Shown here in pieces: positions 5,729 through 10,517 of a stretch of 10,517 nt of DNA. A model generated the notes under the pieces. That model had not been told where the DNA came from and did no database searches. It saw only the letters and a list, made by a program, of their open reading frames with translations. Every line of letters begins with the position of its first letter. The stretch's first letter is position 1. This DNA is from Fimbriimonadales bacterium (GTDB lineage Bacteria; Armatimonadota; Fimbriimonadia; Fimbriimonadales; Fimbriimonadaceae): NCBI GenBank assembly GCA_026392145.1, contig JAPLCS010000096.1, positions 1-10,517 on the forward strand, given 5' to 3'. The position numbers and the translations under genes were made by a program.

Positions 5729-6655
5729 ATGATTGACCCCAGTTCTACTCGTCCACCTGAAACCCCCGTCTTTAAGCGATTGGCCAGGACATTTTTGTTT
5801 GGTGTTTCAGGTGCGCTCGTTACCGTTGCTAATTGGTTTGCAAGGCCAGCTGGTGGAAGTGCGAATTTGCGTACTTCTAATCAGATGGAGGAAGAGATTC
5901 GGTCGTTGGTTGAATCTGCTGAGGAGAGCGGTGAGTTTGAGGCGGAAGAGACGGAACTCATTCATTCTGTTTTAGAATTTGGCGATACGGTAGCTCGTGA
6001 GATCATGACGCCACGAACGGATCTTGATGCGGTTATTGTAGACACGAATCCGTTTGATATTGTTGAGCTTATTCAGACCTCTGGTCACTCACGGATTCCT
6101 ATCTTTGAGGGCACGGATGATGAGATTGTTGGGATTGTGCATGCTAAGGACTTGCTGGTTACGATGTTGAAAGGGAAGCCTGTTAACTTGCGGTCCCTGA
6201 TGCGTCCGGCCTTGTATGTTACGGAGAACAAGACTATTCATGACCTGCTGGCGGAGATGCTGCATCATCGTACGCAGCTTGCCGTTGTTAAAGACGAGTT
6301 TGGTGGTACTTCGGGCATTGTGACGATTGAAGATATTATCGAGGAACTGGTGGGGGAAATTCAGGATGAATATGACAACGAGGAGCCGATCGTGTCACCG
6401 TCCAACACGGGTTTTATCGTTGAGGGAAGAACGCATCTTGATGATGTGAATGATGAGATTGAGTCGAACTTTGAGTCAGAAGATTTTGATACGATTGGAG
6501 GATTTGTGTTTGGTCTCTTTGGACGGCAACCTAAGTTGGGTGAATGGATTGAGGACAACGGGTACCAGTTCACTGTGGTCGAAACCGATGGCAAGCGGAT
6601 ACTGAAACTAAGAGTCGAGAAGTTGAGCGATATTGAGAGTTCTGAAGGTGAGTAG
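5729..6655 (+). CDS. CorC/HlyC-type CBS-domain protein
   Basis: The protein is 308 residues from ATG 5729. It has one hydrophobic N-terminal segment (about 20-38), an acidic helix, REIMTPRTDLDAV (MTPR at 93-96), a CBS pair (about 95-215) with SGHSRIPIFEG and DEFGGTSGIVTIEDIIEELVGEI (from Asp189), and a C-terminal CorC_HlyC (transporter-associated) domain with FDTIGGFVFGLFGRQP. The family is linked to Mg2+/Co2+ efflux and resistance; the CBS pair usually binds adenine nucleotides. The DUF21 membrane domain of full-length CNNM/YfjD transporters is missing, so this is the short CorC form with at most one membrane anchor. A TTG at 5672 would extend it over the end of the previous gene, with no support. 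The 37-base gap suggests the same operon as dgkA-PAP2; ybeY and corC are neighbours in many bacteria. Confidence 0.9.
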   Translation: MIDPSSTRPPETPVFKRLARTFLFGVSGALVTVANWFARPAGGSANLRTSNQMEEEIRSLVESAEESGEFEAEETELIHSVLEFGDTVAREIMTPRTDLDAVIVDTNPFDIVELIQTSGHSRIPIFEGTDDEIVGIVHAKDLLVTMLKGKPVNLRSLMRPALYVTENKTIHDLLAEMLHHRTQLAVVKDEFGGTSGIVTIEDIIEELVGEIQDEYDNEEPIVSPSNTGFIVEGRTHLDDVNDEIESNFESEDFDTIGGFVFGLFGRQPKLGEWIEDNGYQFTVVETDGKRILKLRVEKLSDIESSEGE

Positions 6656-6697
6656 GTTAAAGTTGCACTTCAATCCATGACTATAAAGTCCATCGCT

Positions 6698-6736
6698 AAA
6701 AAATAAGAGCTCCGAAGATTACTTCGGAGCTCTTAT
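6698..6736 (-). terminator. Intrinsic terminator of rpmG-rpmF
   Basis: A perfect 15-bp stem (6703-6717 with 6722-6736, loop of four) contains GAGCTCCGAAG. Read on the - strand it is followed by a run of T (complement of AAAAAA at 6698-6703), the usual layout after rpmF, whose stop is 25 bases upstream. On the + strand the hairpin is followed by GGCAAATT, so it would be a weaker stop for the corC operon, which ends 42 bases before it and shows no other terminator. Confidence 0.88.
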
Positions 6737-6760
6737 GGCAAATTCGGTTGTTCGTTCCGC

Positions 6761-6943
6761 TTAGTCTTTGAAACCAGGAAGTCGGCGGCCCTTGTAGAAG
6801 CCTTCTGCGCTTGCGTTGTGGTTCAATCTGAATGGTTCGCCATCTACTCGCTTTGTCAAGGTGATTTCTGGCAAAGTTGCAACATAGTTGGTTCGGCGAA
6901 GTGCGGTTCGCTGGTGGCTAAATCTTCTTTTTGGGTTTGGCAT
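6761..6943 (-). CDS. rpmF: 50S ribosomal protein L32, zinc-free form
   Basis: This 60-residue protein has the L32 start NPKRRFSHQRTALRRTNY and the ending AEGFYKGR. Typical L32 carries four cysteines of a zinc ribbon between these parts; this one has none (TLTKRVDGEPFRLNHNAS), so it is the C-minus form. L32 is part of the large subunit near the peptidyl transferase region. It follows rpmG by 26 bases and ends at a strong terminator, so the two are one transcript. AGGAG (6956-6960 on the - strand) at a 12-base spacing, or AAGGAC at a very short one, may serve as ribosome binding site. A slight C-terminal extension (RLPGFKD) follows the core. Confidence 0.92.
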   Translation of the reverse strand: MPNPKRRFSHQRTALRRTNYVATLPEITLTKRVDGEPFRLNHNASAEGFYKGRRLPGFKD

Positions 6944-6969
6944 GTCCTTGTTTTGCTCCTAAAATCTGT

Positions 6970-7137
6970 TTACTTCTTTTCTCTGTGAAGGGTGTACTTT
7001 CGAAGGTTCTTGTTGAACTTCATAAGTTCCAAGCGATCTGGAGTGTTTCGCTTGTTCTTTGTTGTTGTATAGTAGCTCTTACCGTCTTCGGTACAGACGA
7101 GCCGGATAATTTCCCTTACTTCACCTTTCTTTGCCAT
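6970..7137 (-). CDS. rpmG: 50S ribosomal protein L33, zinc-free form
   Basis: This 55-residue protein reads [19 protein letters not shown], then [21 protein letters not shown] and ends KYTLHREKK, the classic L33 pattern. Zinc-binding L33 has two CxxC pairs. Here only one Cys (residue 15) is present, so it cannot bind zinc in the usual way. The ATG at 7135-7137 is chosen because the family begins MAKKG and AGGA lies six bases before it; an upstream in-frame ATG would add twelve unrelated residues. It is the first gene of an rpmG-rpmF unit with its own promoter (7182-7211). The common neighbours tRNA-Trp, secE and nusG are absent. Confidence 0.95.
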   Translation of the reverse strand: MAKKGEVREIIRLVCTEDGKSYYTTTKNKRNTPDRLELMKFNKNLRKYTLHREKK

Positions 7138-7181
7138 GAGGAATCCTGTTGGTGCACTCTGTGAAGCGCACACGAACTAAT

Positions 7182-7211
7182 ATTATGACCCAAGGCTCAC
7201 CGCATTTTCAA
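7182..7211 (-). promoter_or_regulatory. Promoter of rpmG-rpmF
   Basis: Read on the - strand: TTGAAA (7211-7206), 18 bases, CATAAT (7187-7182), close to the sigma-70 type consensus. The start would fall near 7175, leaving about 38 untranslated bases with AGGA before the ATG. The -35 box lies in the inner stem of the inverted repeat at 7192-7237. Confidence 0.7.
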
Positions 7212-7237
7212 CTTCGCGTTGAAAAACAGTGAGCCTT
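7192..7237. repeat. Long interrupted inverted repeat between secA and rpmG
   Basis: AAGGCTCAC (7192-7200) pairs with GTGAGCCTT (7229-7237), and inside it TTTTCAAC (7205-7212) pairs with GTTGAAAA (7218-7225) around a TTCGC loop; four and three unpaired bases separate the two stems. It begins ten bases after the secA stop on the - strand and could end secA transcription, but no T-run follows. It also contains the -35 box of rpmG, so it may be an operator. Confidence 0.75.
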
Positions 7238-7246
7238 TGAGTGAAT

Positions 7247-10238
7247 CTAGCTTTGTTTGGTCAAGAAATAGTGACAGTTCTTGAACTTGTGCCCGCTGCC
7301 GCATGGGCATGGATCGTTTCTTCCGATGGTTTTCGGGTCAATTCCTGTTGGCCATGGTAAGGTGCCTGGTTCTGCTTCGACGGCGGGTGCATCCATTGTC
7401 AGTTCCAGATTTGGTGTGGCTTGTTCTTCGGTATCCACTCGCACCATGAACACCATCTTGGAGGCTTGTTCTCTGATATGTTTGAGCGTGCCTTGGAAGG
7501 TATCAAAGGTTTCTCGCTTGTACGCTACTAGCGGATCCACTTGACCATATCCTCGCAAGCCGATGCCTTCTCGAATGTATTCAACCGTTTGTAGGTGCTC
7601 CATCCATTTGTCATTGACTGCGCGTAGCATGACGTACCGCTCTGCATCTGGCATTGCTGGTCCAGCTTTTTCGATGATGTTGCCGTAGGCTTTTTGAGCG
7701 GTTTCTTGTACGAACTGAACCACTTGCTGCCCAGCTTCGTACTTTTCTAGCTCACCTAGAGTGACATAGTCCACCATTGGGAAGATTTCGTTGAGATCTT
7801 CGTAGAGGACGGAGTGGTCGTAGACCCGTGTGCCGTCTTCTTCGATCATCCATGCGTTATCACAAATGTCGGCGATGACTTCATCGAGGTAGTTTTGTAA
7901 CTCTGCCCGCACGTCTTTGCCAAGGAGTACTTCTCGTCGAAGACCATAGATTTGTTCACGTTGAGCGTTGAGAACGTCATCGTATTCGAGAACGTGCTTT
8001 CGTGCTTCGAAGAAGTGATTCTCGATTCGCTCTTGCGTTTTTTGAATCATCTTGCTCAACAATGGTGTGTTAACTTCTTCCATGGCTGGCCACCCTTTGA
8101 GCATTGGGTTGTCCAGCATGTTGGGGTTGAATATCTTCCAGAGCTGGTCTTCGAGTGAAACGTAGAATTTGGATTCACCGGGGTCACCTTGGCGACCTGC
8201 CCGACCTCGAAGCTGGTTATCAATTCGACGGCTTTCGTGTCGTTCTGTTCCAAGAATGAATAGTCCGCCAAGTGCGCGAACTTCTTCGGCCTGGACGCGT
8301 CTTTCTTGGTCGCTGAGTGGAAGCGGGGGTGCTGCTCGCTCATTCCCGCCACGTCGGTAGCTCTTGTAGGTGTCGCCATACTCGTCGAGTCCATCGTGGC
8401 TTACCGCTACCTGGTCTCGCGCCATGCGAACGAGGTCGTCTTCAACGCGTCCACCGAGGAGGATGTCCACACCTCGTCCCGCCATGTTGGTGGCAATGGT
8501 GACTGCCCCTTTTCGACCTGCTTCGGCGATGATGAGAGCTTCTTGCTCGTGGAATTTTGCGTTGAGGACGTTGTGAGGAATTCCGTGGGTGAGTGCCTCA
8601 TTGAGGTACTCAAGATTGGATGCGTCAAGCTTGAATTGTTCTAGGACCCACTTTTGCCAGCTCTCATCGGTGATGCTTGTGCTGATTTTTAGGTGCCCGA
8701 GAAGCGCGTTTACTTCGCTGAGTTGTAGATCATCGAGTGGTGTTTCGAAGAATCTCTTGGCGTCTTTTTCGTGGTCGCCTTTCAGTTCCTTGGTGTTCTC
8801 GACTAGGTACTGCAATCTCTTGGTTACCACCAGCTTTTGGAGGATGTCTGGCTTGAGTCGATGGGACACAGTTTCGGACATTTCGATGGATCTGGTACCG
8901 ACGAGGACTGGTTGCTGCTTGGTCCAGAGTCGTAGGATTTCCCATGCGAGTGCGTGGAACTTTGCTTCGTGATTCTTGTAAATTACGTCGACTTGGTCAA
9001 CTCGGCTACTTGGTCGATGGGTTGGGATTGAAACTACGTCAAGACCATAGATTTTTCGGAATTCATCTTCTTCCGTCTTCGCCGTTCCGGTCATTCCACC
9101 GAGCTTTTCATATAGTCGGAACAGGTTTTGGAAAGTGATGGTTGCGATGGTTTGGCTTTCACGCTGGACGGTGACGTTTTCTTTGGCTTCGAGAGCTTGG
9201 TGCAGACCATCGCTGAATCGTCGACCGAACATCATACGGCCGGTGTTTTCATCAACAATGACGACTTCGCCGTTGCGGACTACATAGTCAATATCCTTGG
9301 TGAACAGTCCGTGTGCTTTTACGCCAGCATTCACGTAGTGGAAGAGTTTGGGATCTGAGGCGATGTTGTCGATTCCAAGAATCTCCTCGACTTTGTCCAT
9401 TCCTTCTTCGGTAAGGCTTGCGCTGTGATTCTTTTTGTCTGCAGTCCAGTGGACCTCAGGGGTGAGTTGGCGAATCACCACATCCATCTGCTTGTAGACG
9501 CTGACGTCTTCCATGGATGGACCGCTGATGATGTGCGGGGTTCGGGCTTCGTCGATGAGGATTGAGTCAACTTCGTCGACAATAGCGAAGTGAAGCTCGC
9601 TCATGACGAGTTCTTCTTCGCTGAATGCCATGTTGTCCCGAAGGTAGTCAAAGCCGTACTCATGGTTCGTACCGTAGGTGATGTCGCACGAGTAGGCGTC
9701 GCGTCGTGAGCATGGTTCGAGATTGAGGTAGCGAGGGTCATTCATGACATCGCTGCCCGGAACATATCTGTAGCTGCCGCCCAGTTCGTCGCTGTCCTCG
9801 CCTTGTCCTTGAACCCATCCAGACTGCGTCTCTTCGAGCAAGGTAGTCGTTGACTGTGACCAGGTGAGCACCGCGCCCGGTGAGTGCATTCAGTACCATT
9901 GGCGCCACCGCCACCAGAGTTTTTCCTTCTCCGGTCTTCATTTCTGCAATTCGACCTTGGTGAAGGACTAGACCACCGATGAGCTGGACATCAAATTGTC
10001 TCATCGCGAGGGTTCGTCGCGAAACTTCTCGTACGCAGGCAAATGTCTCGATTGCGACATTGTCAATTTTTTCTCCGCCCCTTACTCGGTGCCGGATTTG
10101 ATGGCATCTGTCCTTTAGTTGTTCTTCGGAAAGAGCTTCAATCTCTGGTTCCATGGCATTGATCTTTTCGATCGTTGGCAAGAGGACTTCGACATCGCGT
10201 TTGGATGTATCAAATAATTTTCTTAAGAATTCAATCAT
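7247..10238 (-). CDS. secA: Preprotein translocase ATPase SecA, reading frame disrupted near 9812
   Basis: SecA drives preproteins through SecYEG with ATP. From ATG 10238 ([10 protein letters not shown]) the frame covers Walker A KTGEGKT (101-107) and [14 protein letters not shown] (129-142), then runs into a stop at 9738. The correct frame resumes at [12 protein letters not shown] (about 9814) and continues with [80 protein letters not shown], the helical scaffold domain, and the C-terminal zinc motif [15 protein letters not shown]. Some 11-13 residues between WMG and VQG are missing along with the shift, so a deletion of a length equal to 2 mod 3 (about 35-38 bases) fits. NBD2 also carries an insertion of about 89 residues (8585-8851). 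As written only a 166-residue product is made, which cannot be functional. Since SecA is normally essential, an assembly fault, a mixed population or a second SecA elsewhere are all possible. Extending the N-terminus to 10499 adds only unconvincing sequence. Confidence 0.93.
8585..8851 (-). other. Insertion of about 89 residues in SecA nucleotide-binding domain 2
   Basis: Between SETVSHRLK and [10 protein letters not shown], which are almost adjacent in most SecA proteins, lies a mostly helical, charged stretch starting [16 protein letters not shown] and ending [11 protein letters not shown]. It keeps the frame. I recall an insertion at the same place in Thermus-type SecA, so it is probably an old lineage feature and not a recent event. 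Confidence 0.75.
9809..9820 (-). other. Site of the secA frame break
   Basis: On the - strand the codons read TGG ATG GGT in the upstream frame and GTT CAA GGA in the downstream frame, offset by one base. Conserved SecA residues before the site ([13 protein letters not shown]) and after it are intact, so the lesion can be placed to within a few bases. The family normally has about 12 residues of the type PVYxxLGLxVGV between them. Confidence 0.85.
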
Positions 10239-10335
10239 GTTATGTTTGTGCCCGGATTGGGCAGGAAAAATGAGCATCAGGGCAGAATGTTGGGGCCGCG
10301 AAGTTGAGCCGTGATGTAGGAAGATGTGTCGCGAA
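10239..10335 (-). other. secA upstream region
   Basis: These 97 bases separate the preceding gene from secA. A small hairpin GCCC-AATCC-GGGC lies 11 bases before the secA ATG. I see no Shine-Dalgarno sequence and no convincing promoter, so secA may be read from an upstream promoter outside the window. Confidence 0.4.
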
Positions 10336-10517
10336 TTACGCTGATGGTCCGTCTCTGGAGCGCTCGGATTGTGATTGCCAGAGGTCCCGAACTTTTTGGT
10401 TCTCTCCACTTTGTAGTGAAGATGCCTCGCTTTGGGGGGACTCGACTGTCTGTATGGACGGTGCGTGGTCGTTGGACCGATTGGTTTGTGACTGCTCAAA
10501 AACTACTTTGAGAGCAA
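10336..10517 (-). CDS. C-terminal part of an unidentified gene (5' end outside window)
   Basis: On the - strand one frame is open from the right edge to TAA at 10336-10338, giving 59 whole codons. The peptide is polar and rich in Ser, Gln, Glu and Arg (for example [18 protein letters not shown] at the end) and looks like a disordered protein tail. It is more protein-like than the other frames here, which give His/Pro-rich or Trp/Arg-rich peptides without balance. It reads in the same direction as secA, 97 bases upstream. I cannot name it. The three readable frames in this stretch reflect a scarcity of stops, so confidence is moderate. Confidence 0.5.
   Translation of the reverse strand, partial: ALKVVFEQSQTNRSNDHAPSIQTVESPQSEASSLQSGENQKVRDLWQSQSERSRDGPSA

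Noticed and set aside
7138..7246. tRNA gene beside rpmG
   Set aside because: No cloverleaf or TTCGA-type arm is present; the pairing seen is a simple nested hairpin.
8056..8644. Several frames of 68-112 residues overlapping secA
   Set aside because: All lie within conserved SecA motifs on other frames; they arise from few stops in the G+T-rich strand.
9738..9889. Programmed +1 frameshift in secA
   Set aside because: No slippery sequence or stop-codon site is seen at the shift, and about a dozen conserved residues are missing, which a recoding event would not cause.
10239..10499. N-terminal extension of SecA by 87 residues
   Set aside because: The extra part is rich in His, Pro and Ser and unlike SecA; the family begins at [10 protein letters not shown] different frame looks more like protein there.
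10326..10511. 61-residue + strand frame with GTG start and AGGAAG before it
   Set aside because: The peptide is rich in Trp, Arg and Val with no known pattern, and it overlaps the more protein-like - strand frame. It remains possible but is weaker.

Overview
The window reads as a bacterial chromosome of medium GC. I think it could be Armatimonadota (Fimbriimonadia-like), but this rests only on the look of the proteins (SecA with a zinc tail and a large NBD2 insertion, a DgkA-PAP2 fusion, zinc-free L32/L33) and was not tested by any search. Almost all genes are housekeeping. I see no phage, transposase, CRISPR, tRNA or rRNA.

Layout. (1) Positions 1-2477, + strand: a three-gene operon with ATGA stop/start overlaps: the end of a UbiA-type phosphoribosyltransferase, a DprE2-like reductase and a DprE1-like FAD oxidoreductase. 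Together they resemble the mycobacterial pathway from polyprenyl phosphate and PRPP to polyprenyl-phosphoryl-arabinose, the lipid donor of arabinofuranose. (2) 2478-3750, + strand: a predicted L10 leader RNA, rplJ and rplL, closed by a strong intrinsic terminator. (3) 3751-4221, - strand: a small NTF2-like protein, convergent with rplL. (4) 4285-6655, + strand: a strong extended -10 promoter almost touching rpsU, then ybeY, a DgkA-PAP2 fusion and a CorC-type CBS protein. (5) 6698-7206, - strand: an rpmG-rpmF transcript with its own promoter and terminator; both proteins lack zinc-ribbon cysteines. (6) 7247-10238, - strand: secA, whose reading frame is broken near 9812 by an apparent deletion that removes about a dozen conserved residues of the motor domain. 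(7) 10336-10517, - strand: the tail of an unidentified gene upstream of secA.

How the genes work together: regions 2, 4 and 5 supply ribosome parts and rRNA maturation (L10, L7/L12, S21, L32, L33, YbeY). Regions 1, 4 and 6 serve the envelope (lipid-linked arabinose, lipid or undecaprenol phosphorylation, protein export). The + strand is rich in G+T even where genes lie on the - strand, which suggests that + is the leading replication strand here.

The observations most worth following are the secA lesion, the DprE1/DprE2/UbiA cluster with Ala at the benzothiazinone-target Cys position, the DgkA-PAP2 fusion, the near-leaderless rpsU promoter, and the heavy use of Arg CGA in ribosomal protein genes.
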